64,000 bases of DNA from Fen-178 sp049516835 (GTDB lineage: Bacteria; Acidobacteriota; Terriglobia; Bryobacterales; Bryobacteraceae): positions 1 through 64,000 of the forward strand of contig JBEKSR010000023.1 in assembly GCA_049516835.1 (NCBI GenBank). The letters are read 5' to 3'. The notes under the pieces were generated by a model. That model was not told the origin of the DNA and did not search any database. It was given only the letters and a program-made list of their open reading frames with translations. Below, piece after piece: positions 19,568 through 28,907 of the stretch. Numbering within the stretch: position 1 is the first letter of the stretch; each line of letters begins with the position of its first letter. The position numbers were made by a program, and so were the translations under genes.

Positions 19568-22500
19568 ATGTCGAATCGAATCATCGCGCGCGTGCTGTAC
19601 TGCGGGCTGTTTTCATTAGTTCTGGGGGCCTTTCCCGGCCATGCGCAGTTTGTGCCCAACCGCTACACGCTGCTTCTGGAGGATGCTCCGGTTTCCTCCC
19701 GCTTTGTAAGCCGGGAGGCCATGCGGACTTCGCCGGCGATCGCGTACCAGCAACAGATCGAGGCTAAACAGCGGAAAGTGATCGCGGACCTGGCATCGCG
19801 CAATATCCCGGTCACCGGTTCCGACGCCACCTTGGTGAATGCGATTTTTGTGATCGCTCCGGCGAGCCGGCTGGACGAATTGAAGAGTATCCCGGGAGTG
19901 GCGGCGGTGAGGCCCATGCGCCGCTTCCAGCCGTCCTTGAACCGCGCCACGCAACTGATGAATGCGCCGCTGGCGTGGAATGCGCTGGGCGGCGCCGCCA
20001 ATGCCGGCAAAGGAATCAAGATCGCGATTCTCGATTCCGGCATCGACCAGACGCATCCCGCTTTTCAGGATTCGACGCTGACCATGCCGGCGGGTTTTCC
20101 GCTGTGCAGCGGCAGCGCCGACGCGTGCAGCTACACCAGCAACAAGGTGATTGTGGCGCGCAGTTACGTGCGCCAGCTTGCGGGCTTCTCGTCCAAGGAC
20201 CCCGTTAATCTTCCCGACGACACCTCGGTGCCGCCGTTGCCCGCCTACTCGACGCCGGACGACTACTCGCCGCGCGATCACCTGGGCCATGGCTCTGCCG
20301 TGGCATCCTCCGCCGCGGCGAACACCAACACCGGCACGGTGACCTTCACCGGCATGGCGCCCAAAGCCTGGCTGGGCAGCTACAAGATCGCCGGATCTCC
20401 CGGCGTCAACGATGGCCCCACCGACGATGTCATGATCCTGGCGGTCAGGGACGCATTGAAGGACGGCATGGACATCGCGAGCCTGTCTTGGGGAGCGCCA
20501 GCGCTCACCGGCGCGCTCGACACCGGCGCGGTCTGCGGGAATCCCGCCGGTCAGCCTTGCGATCCGGTCGCGGCGGCGTACGAGGCCGCGGCAAAATCCG
20601 GGCTGGTGATCACGGTGGCCGCCGGAAACTTCGGGGAGGACGCCTATGAATATTACAATGGGAACTACCCCTATTTCGATTCCATTATTTCCCCGGCCAC
20701 TGCGCCATCGGTCATCGGCGTCGGCGCGAGCATCAATTCCCACGTCCTCACTCCGGGCGTGAGCGTGAACGCGGCGAATGCCCCGGCCAACTTGAAAGGG
20801 ATTGCGGCGCAGATCAGCAATGCGACCTTCTACCCCTCGTCCAGTGGCGCCAATCAGGCTCCCTTAATCGACGTCACTCAACTGGGCAACAACGGGCTGG
20901 CCTGCACCGCGCTCCCAGCCAACTCGTTGAACGGGGCCTACGCTTTGATCGAACGCGGCACGTGTAATTTCTCCGTCAAAGCGAGCAATGCGGAACTGGC
21001 CGGCGCCACGGGCGTAATCTTCTACATGGCGGACTCATCGGCCGCCATCATCCCCAGCGTTGGGCAATTCACCGGGCCGGTGGTCATGATCTCGAATAGC
21101 GCCGGCGTGGCTCTCAAAGGCTACATCGACGCGAACCCGGGCCAGGTGGTCACCATCGATACCGCCGGGACCGAGACGGATTTGGCCACATACGTTGCGC
21201 AGATGGGGCTTGCCCCCGCCGCCGCCAACCAGCTCGCCAGTTACTCCTCGTTCGGCCCGACCCCGGATGGCGCCATCAAGCCCGACCTGGTGGCCGTCGC
21301 CGGATTTGACGGCAGCATCGCGTATTCAGCCGGTCTTTATCTGGCCGCTCAGAACTACGATCCCAACGGCATGCTTTACAGCACGAACCGTTATGCCGCG
21401 GCGGATGGCACGAGCTTCGCGACGCCCATCGTGGCGGGCGCGGCGGCGTTGGTCAAGCAGGCCCATCCCAACTACACGTCCGGGCAGATCAAGTCGGCCC
21501 TGGCGAATCACGCCGCGCAGGACACCACCACCGACGACTTCGGCGACGTTATGAACGTGCTGGGGGTCGGGGCGGGCAGGCTCGATGCCGGCGCCGCGAC
21601 CAATGCGACCGTCACCGCCGAGCCGGCCACGGTTTCCTTCGGCATCGTGAAATCGGGAGCGTTGCCGATCACCCGGCCAATCACCATCACCAATCAAGGG
21701 ACCACGGCGGTGACTCTGGCGGTTGCCGCGGCGCAGGCCAGCCCAGCCACGAGCACGGCGGCCGTGGGGGTGGACAAGCCGAGCCTCACCCTGGGACCGG
21801 CCGGCTCGAGCACCGCTGCCGCCACGCTGAATGCGATCCTGTCGGGCTCCGCGCCGGGCGCCGGTGCTTACTCGGGAGCGATCACGCTCACGGGATCGGG
21901 CGTGTCGCTGCGGCTTCCGTACCTGTTCCTGGTCGGGAACAACAGCGCGACTGGCGGCAACGTCGTTCCGGTCATGGGAACCCTCCAGGGCACGCCGGGC
22001 GAGGACGGCGGACCCATTGGGATTCAGTTGACCGATCCTTACGGCGTTCCGGTCACCGGGGCTTCGGTAACGTTCTCGGTGTCTCCCAGAGGCGCCGTGA
22101 CTTTCCAAAGCGTTCCGGGTGAGCCGGCCTGCTCGCCCAACCAGTCCACCACCGTCACGGCTTGCGCCACCGACAACTATGGCTTTGCCTACGTCGAGGT
22201 GATCATGGGTCCGCAGACCGGCGTGCCGACCGTGACGGCCGTGGCGGCGGGCATATCGCTCCAGTTCTACGCGTACATCCTGGCGCAGCCGGCGATTATC
22301 GCGGGCGGAGTTGTGAATGCGGCGAGCTACCAGGGAATGGTGGCTCCCGGATCGTACGTTTCGATCTTCGGCTCGAATTTGGTGGAGGCCGACCTTCTTA
22401 GCAACGCCAGCGGGGATGGCGCCTCCTGGCTGCCTCTGCCGATGGCGATCGACGGCGTGAACGTCAGCTTTGACGTGCCTTCGGCGGGCATCAGCGTGCC

Positions 22501-23029
22501 GGGGAACCTCATCTTCGTGAGTCCGGGCCAGATCAATGTTCAGGTGCCGTGGGAGTTGCAAGGCCAGTCGTCGGCGCAGGTCAAGGTGACCATCGATGAA
22601 ATGTTTGGATATCCCCTGTTCGGCAACGTGGTTACGGTGCCGCTGGCTGCCTACACTCCGTCGTTCTTTGTGGGGAACGGCACGATTGCCGCCCAAGATG
22701 CCATCACCGGCACTAACATCCTGGCGAGCAACCCGGCCCACCCCGGAGAGATTCTGTCGCTCTATGCCAATGGCCTGGGTCCGGTGACGAACGCGCCCGC
22801 AAGCGGTGCTCCGGCGCCTGGCGGCGCCAACCTGGCCACCACGACCACCCAGCCCGTGGTGACCATCGGCGGGCAGCCGGCCAAAGTCGGATTCAGCGGG
22901 CTGGCGCCGGGCTACCCGGGGCTGTACCAGATCGACGTCACGGTGCCCTCCGGTCTTACCGGCAACCAGCAGGTCACCGTCTCCATTGGAGGGCAGACAT
23001 CGCCGGCCGTGGTTCTTCCCGTCCAGTAG
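19568..23029 (+). CDS. Secreted subtilisin-like (S8) protease with PA domain and Solibacter C-terminal domain
   Basis: 1153 residues. A signal peptide (about 1-27) is followed by an inhibitor-I9-like propeptide. The catalytic triad is visible: Asp in IAILDSGID (about 155), His in HLGHGSAVA (about 241) and Ser in GTSFATPIVAG (about 616). A protease-associated (PA) insert with IERGTCNFSVKA lies at about 455-535. From about residue 910 the sequence VVNAASYQGMVAPGSYVSIFG begins a domain of the TIGR03437 type that is highly repeated in Solibacter proteins. The ATG at 19568 is preferred over an earlier frame because AGGAGAG precedes it and the signal peptide begins there. Confidence 0.92.
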   Translation: MSNRIIARVLYCGLFSLVLGAFPGHAQFVPNRYTLLLEDAPVSSRFVSREAMRTSPAIAYQQQIEAKQRKVIADLASRNIPVTGSDATLVNAIFVIAPASRLDELKSIPGVAAVRPMRRFQPSLNRATQLMNAPLAWNALGGAANAGKGIKIAILDSGIDQTHPAFQDSTLTMPAGFPLCSGSADACSYTSNKVIVARSYVRQLAGFSSKDPVNLPDDTSVPPLPAYSTPDDYSPRDHLGHGSAVASSAAANTNTGTVTFTGMAPKAWLGSYKIAGSPGVNDGPTDDVMILAVRDALKDGMDIASLSWGAPALTGALDTGAVCGNPAGQPCDPVAAAYEAAAKSGLVITVAAGNFGEDAYEYYNGNYPYFDSIISPATAPSVIGVGASINSHVLTPGVSVNAANAPANLKGIAAQISNATFYPSSSGANQAPLIDVTQLGNNGLACTALPANSLNGAYALIERGTCNFSVKASNAELAGATGVIFYMADSSAAIIPSVGQFTGPVVMISNSAGVALKGYIDANPGQVVTIDTAGTETDLATYVAQMGLAPAAANQLASYSSFGPTPDGAIKPDLVAVAGFDGSIAYSAGLYLAAQNYDPNGMLYSTNRYAAADGTSFATPIVAGAAALVKQAHPNYTSGQIKSALANHAAQDTTTDDFGDVMNVLGVGAGRLDAGAATNATVTAEPATVSFGIVKSGALPITRPITITNQGTTAVTLAVAAAQASPATSTAAVGVDKPSLTLGPAGSSTAAATLNAILSGSAPGAGAYSGAITLTGSGVSLRLPYLFLVGNNSATGGNVVPVMGTLQGTPGEDGGPIGIQLTDPYGVPVTGASVTFSVSPRGAVTFQSVPGEPACSPNQSTTVTACATDNYGFAYVEVIMGPQTGVPTVTAVAAGISLQFYAYILAQPAIIAGGVVNAASYQGMVAPGSYVSIFGSNLVEADLLSNASGDGASWLPLPMAIDGVNVSFDVPSAGISVPGNLIFVSPGQINVQVPWELQGQSSAQVKVTIDEMFGYPLFGNVVTVPLAAYTPSFFVGNGTIAAQDAITGTNILASNPAHPGEILSLYANGLGPVTNAPASGAPAPGGANLATTTTQPVVTIGGQPAKVGFSGLAPGYPGLYQIDVTVPSGLTGNQQVTVSIGGQTSPAVVLPVQ

Positions 23030-23062
23030 CCGGGGCTACCTGATATACTCGTCGTTCCCGAT

Positions 23063-23356
23063 ATGGCGAACCCGAAATACGCGGTTTCCGATCAGCCGGC
23101 GCCGGTGGCGGAGTTGGTGGATACGCTCAGCGACGGCGTCAAGGTCAAGCGGCGTATCCCGCGCATGAGAGCATGTTCCGAGAAGGATGCGAAAGGCAAG
23201 CTGTGCGCGGGCCATCTGAAGCGGTGGTACTTTTTCGGCGAGGAAGTGAAGCGGAAATTCGGCGCGGACGCCGAGATCTACCGTTGCGAACACTGCCAAA
23301 CGCTGTACTTGCCGAATGCGGAAGAAAAGCCGCGGACGGGGACGCTGAGCTATTAG
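23063..23356 (+). CDS. Small zinc-ribbon-like conserved protein
   Basis: 97 residues with four cysteines: RACSEKD, KLCAGH, YRCEHC. The CEHC pair and the preceding Cys could bind a metal. The segment GHLKRWYFFGEEVKRKFG looks conserved rather than random. No signal or membrane segment is present. It begins 33 nt after the protease stop and may be co-transcribed. The function is unknown. Confidence 0.65.
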   Translation: MANPKYAVSDQPAPVAELVDTLSDGVKVKRRIPRMRACSEKDAKGKLCAGHLKRWYFFGEEVKRKFGADAEIYRCEHCQTLYLPNAEEKPRTGTLSY

Positions 23357-23360
23357 TTTT

Positions 23361-23444
23361 GTGGGGCTGGCAATCTTGCCAGCAGCCGCCTTTCAGGCGG
23401 CGCGCCGGCTGAAAGCCGGCTGCAGCCAGGATTGGCTGCCCCAC
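23361..23444. repeat. Extended hairpin repeat
   Basis: GTGGGGCTGGCAATC (23361-23375) pairs with GATTGGCTGCCCCAC (23430-23444), 13 of 15 matching. Inside are two smaller hairpins, GCCGCCTTTCAGGCGGC and GCCGGCTGAAAGCCGGC. This resembles a dispersed structured repeat between convergent transcripts. Confidence 0.6.
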
Positions 23445-23452
23445 AACAGTCC

Positions 23453-23507
23453 AAAGAAAAACCGCATCGGTTCCGTCCCTAGACTTTCGGGACTGAATCC
23501 GATGCGG
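23453..23507 (-). terminator. Leftward rho-independent terminator
   Basis: Reading leftward, CCGCATCGG (23507-23499) pairs perfectly with CCGATGCGG (23470-23462). An inner GTCCC/GGGAC pair (23493-23489 with 23479-23475) extends the stem, and TTTTTC follows. It ends leftward transcription. The transcript it serves lies between here and the RNA gene at 23665 and was not identified. Confidence 0.6.
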
Positions 23508-23664
23508 CTCGCCCAGGTTGGGCTGGAGATCCGGCGTCGGGGTGTCTGGTTTCACTGTTTCGGTCCATTCCTGGTCAGGTCCGCGTCCTATTCTCCTCAC
23601 CAGAAACGCCAGATAACCACCGCTACCGATGATCCCCGGAGAGATCGTTTGAAGCCGATTCCAC

Positions 23665-23819
23665 AAAAAAACCCCTCTGCGGCAACCGCCAAGGGAGGAA
23701 CAGTGAGCTAAAACTCTTGCAAACATCGGCTCCCGCAAGCACGCTGTCTCTTCGGCTCACCCTTCTTCCGCCTGCCTGTTGCAGCAGAGGGCAGGTTTGA
23801 AAGGTTACTTCACCAATTC
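23665..23819 (-). ncRNA. Small structured RNA gene, probably 6S RNA
   Basis: About 155 nt, transcribed leftward. Its start is set by the promoter at 23827-23855 and its end by a terminator stem (23673-23695) followed by seven U. The two ends pair: GCCCTCTGCTGCAA (23792-23779) with TTGCCGCAGAGGGG (23685-23672), 13 of 14 matching. A second paired block, GGTGAGCC with AGCTCAC (23761-23754 and 23709-23703), follows. Between them is an open region containing GAGCCGATGTTT (23732-23721), close to GAGCCGATATTT in the central bubble of E. coli 6S RNA. No reading frame fits. Length, promoter, end-pairing and terminator suit 6S RNA, which binds housekeeping RNA polymerase; identity was not confirmed by a covariance model. 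Confidence 0.6.
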
Positions 23820-23826
23820 ACAACCA

Positions 23827-23855
23827 TAAATAGCAATCGGACACCCACGTGTCAA
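23827..23855 (-). promoter_or_regulatory. Near-consensus sigma-70 promoter of the small RNA
   Basis: TTGACA (23855-23850), a 17-nt spacer, and TATTTA (23832-23827), reading leftward. It has a perfect -35 box and no open reading frame follows within a translatable distance. Transcription should begin near 23819. Confidence 0.75.
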
Positions 23856-23940
23856 TCTCTTTAACCTGTTTTGAATCAAATAATTTATGGGCCAGACCGG
23901 CGGGGGGGGTGGGGACTCGCGGGCACGGCACTGTGTCGCT

Positions 23941-25344
23941 ATGACACAATCGGGGGTGATGAGGAGAATTCCGGCGGCCCTTGCCGGGCTGCTGCTAGCC
24001 GTTGGCTGGCCGGCCACGGCCGGGCCCAGAGGGCGCCCCCAAGCCTCCGACGAACCGGTCACGGTCTCGAGCGATCATCCCCGGCTGTTTCTCCGGCCAG
24101 CCCGGCTGCGCCTGCTCAAACGCGAGCGCGAGCGGGCTTCGGCGCGATGGCAGCAGTTCGAGGCTTTATTGGCCGGCAACGCTCCCATGCCGGAGCCCGG
24201 CTTGGCGCAGGCGCTGTACTACCAGATCTCCGGGAATGCCGCCGCGGGACGGCAGGCGGTGGCCTGGGCGCTCGGTCCGGGCGACGACTTGCGGCAACTG
24301 GCGCTGGTTTTCGACTGGTGCCAGAATCTGCTGAGCGAGGCGCAGCGGCGCGACCTGGCGGCTCGCCTCCAGAAGGGCATGGCGGCGGCCGCGGCGAATG
24401 ACAGCATAGCCGCCGTGCGCTCGCGGGTGCTGGCGGCAGTGGCGCTCTTCGATCACGTACCGCAGGCGCCCCAGCGCGAACTGGAGCGCGTGGTCCGCAA
24501 CTGGTGGAACGGCAAGATGGCGCCGGCGCTCGAGAACGGCCGCGGCGTGGTGGCGCGCGACGATGCCTACCCCCTGTTCGAGCTGCTGCACGCCGTGCGG
24601 GACAACACCAACCTCGATCTGCGGGAACGCTGCCCGCGCTTCTTCAAGGACTTTCCCATCGAGCACCTGGTGAGCCACTACCCGGCGGTCTACGAAACGC
24701 CGGAGAACGAGTACCGCATGGGGCCGCCGCTCAAGCCGGACCAGCCGGATTTGCGGCTGGCGGCGCTCTCGCGCGCGGCGGAGCTGGCGATGGTGGCGTA
24801 TGACGCGAACGCGGCGGAAAGCCAGGTGCTGCAAGGCTGGCTGATGCATGACCACTTCATGCTGCGCGGCACCTTCGGGGCCCCTTACGAATTCCTGTGG
24901 GCCAATCCGTATCAACCGGGATTGAGCTACTACCTGGTTCCGCTGGTCTACCACAATCCGGATTCCGGGAGGCTCGTCATACGGTCGAGCTGGGAAGACG
25001 ACGCGCGGTGGTTCGGGTATTTCGATGGCGCCGCGCAGATGTTCGCGGAGGGCCGCCTCACGGCCGTGAATCCGCGGAGCGTCCTGGCGCCGATCTCGCT
25101 GGGGGAGGCAGTGGTTTGCCTGTGGCCGGGCGCGCGCCAGTTCCGCGTAATGCTGGAGGAGGAAGAGCCGGTCTTCACCGTGGGACTCGAGCCCCGCCGC
25201 ACCTACCAGGTGGAAGTCGACGACGAGGAGGTGATAGAAGCCGTCACGGACCCCGGCGGAATCCTGGAGCTGGACCTGCCGCACGGCAAGGAAGTGGGGG
25301 TGCGCATTCGGGAAGCGCCGCCGTTGCCGGCCCCCGGCGACTGA
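23941..25344 (+). CDS. Secreted heparinase II/III-like protein
   Basis: 467 residues. A signal peptide (MRRIPAALAGLLLAVGWPATAG) begins at residue 7, so the ATG at 23959 is an alternative start. The mature N-terminus SSDHPRLFLRPARLRLLK is typical of the alpha/alpha-toroid domain of heparinase II/III-like polysaccharide lyases. The second half is beta-rich (LVIRSSWEDDARWFGYFDG), as in their beta-sandwich. Catalytic residues could not be assigned with certainty. It probably acts on an acidic polysaccharide outside the cytoplasm. Confidence 0.65.
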   Translation: MTQSGVMRRIPAALAGLLLAVGWPATAGPRGRPQASDEPVTVSSDHPRLFLRPARLRLLKRERERASARWQQFEALLAGNAPMPEPGLAQALYYQISGNAAAGRQAVAWALGPGDDLRQLALVFDWCQNLLSEAQRRDLAARLQKGMAAAAANDSIAAVRSRVLAAVALFDHVPQAPQRELERVVRNWWNGKMAPALENGRGVVARDDAYPLFELLHAVRDNTNLDLRERCPRFFKDFPIEHLVSHYPAVYETPENEYRMGPPLKPDQPDLRLAALSRAAELAMVAYDANAAESQVLQGWLMHDHFMLRGTFGAPYEFLWANPYQPGLSYYLVPLVYHNPDSGRLVIRSSWEDDARWFGYFDGAAQMFAEGRLTAVNPRSVLAPISLGEAVVCLWPGARQFRVMLEEEEPVFTVGLEPRRTYQVEVDDEEVIEAVTDPGGILELDLPHGKEVGVRIREAPPLPAPGD

Positions 25345-25402
25345 CCTCCGGCGCAGGTGCGCGAGGCTCTGCCACTTGGCCGGCCCGGACGATGCCCGGC
25401 GA

Positions 25403-26227
25403 TCAGGCGCTCATCCCGGCGGCAACCGCCTGCTCCCAACGAAACGATGCCTGCCGCGCTTCGACCGCGCCCAGCCCGCCCGGCAGGTGATAGCCCGCGA
25501 AAAGACACCGATCGGCCACAGCCCGCTCCAGCAACTGCTTTCGGGTGCGCACCGTTTCCGCGGGAGACAGATCGAAGGCGCAGACCCAATCCGGATGTTC
25601 GAACTGCGCCGGATGAATCAGTGCATCGCCCACGTAGAGCAGTTGCTGCCTTCCCGAAGAAACCAGCACGGCGGCATGCCCGGGTGTGTGGCCCGGCGCG
25701 GGAAACACCAGTATGCCCGCCGCGATTTCCGCCGGCCGATCGAGCAGGCGCAGGCGGTCCCTCGCGGGCGCCACGTGATCCCGAACGGAGACCGCCATCA
25801 CCGCCTCTAGCGGCCCGAGGCCGTAGATCTCGCAGGCCTCGAGCCGGGCCTGAGTTTCGGCGGACATCCAGAAGTCGAACTCCTTCCGCATCATGACCAC
25901 CGCCGCATTCGGGAATAGCTGCACTCCGGCGATATGGTCCGGATGCGCGTGGGAAAGGACCACCACATGGACATCTTCCGGCAAGAAGCCCGTCGAAGCC
26001 AGACTTTCCGGCAGCTTTCCCGTGTTGGGGCCGAGTGCGCCCGCGCCCGTGTCGATCAGAATTCGCGTCGATCCGGTATCGACGAGCACCGCTATATAGG
26101 GGGCAGTGATCTCTGCGGGCGGCTCGCCCTCAGGCGGCAGGACAGTCCATCCGGGGTAGGTCAGTTCGCCGTCGGCCAGAGTCCAGCAGTCATAATCGCC
26201 GATGCGGAATCTCTCAGCGCCTTTCAT
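25403..26227 (-). CDS. MBL-fold metallo-hydrolase
   Basis: 274 residues. The metal-binding motif SHAHPDH lies at about residues 93-99; a later His in PGHTPGH and an Asp in YVGDALIHP complete the binuclear site. No signal peptide is visible. The fold covers lactonases, thioesterases and other hydrolases, and the substrate cannot be named. The PGHTPGH variant is common in lactonase/glyoxalase-II-like members. Confidence 0.85.
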   Translation of the reverse strand: MKGAERFRIGDYDCWTLADGELTYPGWTVLPPEGEPPAEITAPYIAVLVDTGSTRILIDTGAGALGPNTGKLPESLASTGFLPEDVHVVVLSHAHPDHIAGVQLFPNAAVVMMRKEFDFWMSAETQARLEACEIYGLGPLEAVMAVSVRDHVAPARDRLRLLDRPAEIAAGILVFPAPGHTPGHAAVLVSSGRQQLLYVGDALIHPAQFEHPDWVCAFDLSPAETVRTRKQLLERAVADRCLFAGYHLPGGLGAVEARQASFRWEQAVAAGMSA

Positions 26228-26386
26228 GAACTCCTCCCCGCTGTGGCTTCATATTACAGCATGCTCTCGAAATGAGTTTCAGACAGGCGGGGCGGGACCC
26301 GAAGCCCCCCAGCATAGAGAACCCGCCCGCGGATGGCCTGGCGCGCGCCACCGCCCGTCGCCGTGGAGACAATCGCGACCGGCCTC

Positions 26387-27025
26387 CTACAACCACCCGA
26401 CGCCGACCGCGACGCAGGTGCCGACCTCCGCATCTCCAATCCCCGCCTCGGTGCAGGTCATGCCGTGCGGGATCAGGTTCCTGAAGTTGAACTGTTTTCC
26501 ATTCAATGTGAAGGTACTGCTCGACACCAGTTCCGCCGTGCTGGTGAGGGTGCCCGAGTATCCGTTATCGGCGCTCGGGAAGACCCCTGCTCTCCTGATA
26601 AACCTGGCCACGGGTTCCCCCCACGTGCTCCGGTTCGTCCAGTCACGCCAGTCGCGAAGATCGGGCCGGTCGGTATAATAAATGGTGGCACTTCCGGTCG
26701 AAACCAGCGCGAGAAAGTTGATGTCCTTGAAGTCCTTACTGGGTGGCAGCACTTGCATGCTGAAGTCCGACACCCAGATGAGGTAAGAATGTTCCTTGTC
26801 GGGGACCGGGGTACCGAACAAGGGCGTCGCGTACAAGGACGTCAGGTCGAGATCCCCAACGAGCAGGGGGTGCCACATGCAGATACCCGTCGTATCTGAG
26901 GTAGAAACTGACGTACCCGTGTAAGCGATGGCCACTTGGGAGGCGGCGACGGGGTCGTCGGCCTGCATTGAGGCGAATGACCCGAGGAGCAGAATTCCCA
27001 GCAGTACGATGGTTGCGAGTTTCAT
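26387..27025 (-). CDS. Secreted hypothetical protein
   Basis: 212 residues with a clear signal peptide (MKLATIVLLGILLLGSFASMQA). The ATG at 27025 follows GGAG at a good distance and is preferred over an earlier in-frame ATG. The mature part has scattered aromatic strands and two cysteines near the C-terminus (MTCTEAG and GTCVAVG) that may form a disulfide. No family was recognised. Confidence 0.7.
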   Translation of the reverse strand: MKLATIVLLGILLLGSFASMQADDPVAASQVAIAYTGTSVSTSDTTGICMWHPLLVGDLDLTSLYATPLFGTPVPDKEHSYLIWVSDFSMQVLPPSKDFKDINFLALVSTGSATIYYTDRPDLRDWRDWTNRSTWGEPVARFIRRAGVFPSADNGYSGTLTSTAELVSSSTFTLNGKQFNFRNLIPHGMTCTEAGIGDAEVGTCVAVGVGWL

Positions 27026-27179
27026 ACAATCTCCGTTTCGTTTTGAGTTGGTAGCGATCAGGTCGCGTGTCGCCGGAGCGGAAAGCCTTCGCGGCGAAGA
27101 AGCCGTTACCTGCCGCTCAAAGAATGAGGCATGCAGGCCTCTCTCCACAAGAGTTCACGCGTGAGCTAGGGGTGAACGT

Positions 27180-28828
27180 TCACGTGAAGGCCGGGGTGCC
27201 GGTGAGCAAGCCCCGGGCGCGCAGCGCATCGAATAAAGGCTCGACCGGGACGAATACCGCCAAGCCGGTGCGCTGCTCATAGGCCGTCTCAAGCTCGCGA
27301 ATGGCCGCGTCCCAATCGCCCAGCGCTGTAGCCACAACAGCGCGCTCGTGGGCGGTGACGGCGCCACGCGCCTCCAGATGGCGCAATTCTCCCAATACCT
27401 CGTGCGCGGCTTCCGGGTTTCCGCTGGATGCATAGGCGAACCCGAGAGTGCCGAGCAGATGGGGCAGGAAGGAGACCCCGTCTAACTGCTCGCGCACTTT
27501 CAGGCAGGTGTCTACCGACTCCCGATACCTGCCTTGGGCGGCATACACCCTCGCGAGCAGAATGTAGTCCCGGTGGAATCCGGGATTGAGCGCGATGTTC
27601 TTCCGGCACTGTTCGATGGCGTCGTCAAAGCGCCGGTTCCAGTACAGAACGAACACGACATCGTTGGCGATGGGCGCCGAAAGCGGGTACAGGCGTACCA
27701 GTGGTGGGCCGTGGCGTAGGCGGGATCCGATTCCAGCGCCTTGCGCCAGTGCTCTTCGGCGGATTCGAACTTGCGATCATACAGGGCAGTTACGGCTGCC
27801 AGAGCCGACCATGCCGAGGCCAGGCCCGGGTCCACGGCTAGCGCCCGCAAGGCCGCCTCCCGCGCCTTGGGCATGCAGACGTGCGGCAGCGCCAGGCCAT
27901 GCATGTTCATGAGCACGTGACACTCGGCGATTCCAGACCAGGCCTTGGCGGCGCCGGGGTCGCGCCCGGTGGCGGCGGTGTACAGCTCCAGCGCCCGCCG
28001 GAATCCGGTTTCGGTGCGTTGGTTCCAGGCGTGGCGCGCTTGGAGGTAGAGTATGGCGCCCTCGGCATCCGTGGCCGAAACCGCCGGCGGGGTTCCGGAA
28101 CTCAGCGCGGACGCGATGGAAGCCGCGATTTCCGCCTCCAGCTCGAGCACATCGTGCGATGTCCGGTCGTACCGCGACGCCCAGATCTCGCAGCCATCCG
28201 CGGTGGAGAGCAGCCGAATCGTGATGCGATAGCGATCGCCGGCGGTACGCACGGCGCCCTCGATCAGCAGATCGGCGCCGAGCCGTTGGCCGATGTCGCG
28301 GACATCCTGCACGCCCTTGAATTGGAAGCTCGACGTCCGCGCGACCACACGTAAACCTTCCGTGCGGGCCAGGAGATCAATCAATTCTTCGGCCAAACCA
28401 TCGCAGAAGTACCCGGCTGCGTTGTCCGCTGTGAGATTCATCAACGGCAAGACGGCGACCGTTCTCTGCGATTTCGCGACTGCCTCGTGCGCGGCTGTAA
28501 AAGCTGGCAGGTAGCTGCCCGGCCGGTACACGATCCGGTAGGGTTCGCCGCTGCCCTCGGCTGCGTAGTAAGCCGCCAATCGCTCCCGCAGCTTTCGCGC
28601 CTGCACCCGGACGATCGTATCCTGGCGCGGATCGAACGACTCGGCACGGCCCAGCGCCTCGACGCCCAGCGTGTACTCTTTCAGGCTGTCGCCTCTGCCG
28701 GCCAGAGCCGCTTCGACCGTATAGCGCAGCAGCCGGCGAAGGGATTCTGAAGCGCGAAAACCCGAACTCGCCAGGATCAGTTCGAGTTGCTCGCGCACCG
28801 TTTCCGCCGAGGGTGCGCTATCACCCAT
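27180..28828 (-). pseudogene. TolB/FlgO-like plus TPR regulatory protein, frameshifted
   Basis: From 28828 the N-terminus is a DNA-binding-like region common in acidobacteria (VREQLELILASSGF, DTIVRVQARKLRERL, YRPGSYLPAF). A TolB/adenylate-cyclase-associated domain (VAVLPLMNLTADN, RDIGQRLGADLLIEGAV) and TPR repeats follow. At about 27690-27700 the frame breaks after AYATAHHWYA; one base of shift restores YPLSAPIANDVVFVLYWNRR and the remaining TPRs to the stop at 27180. It may be a genuine pseudogene or a one-base sequence error. Members of this family probably act in signalling. Confidence 0.8.
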
Positions 28829-28907
28829 GGCATATACTGTAGCACTGCGCTATCAGGGCGGCAGTTAATGGACAGGCCGCGGGCAGGCGAGCACCGCCTG
28901 CCCCACC

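Noticed and set aside
23941..25344. Naming this gene a specific heparin or alginate lyase
   Set aside because: Only the fold-level similarity is visible; the catalytic residues could not be assigned.
27154..27183. Palindromes TCACGCGTGA and GTGAACGTTCAC at the end of the TPR gene as operators
   Set aside because: They lie at a 3' end between genes transcribed the same way, have no downstream promoter, and are short enough to be chance.
28881..28903. GGGCAGGCG/CGCCTGCCC hairpin as a terminator
   Set aside because: Perfect 9-bp arms but no T-run on either strand, and it lies between genes of the same direction.
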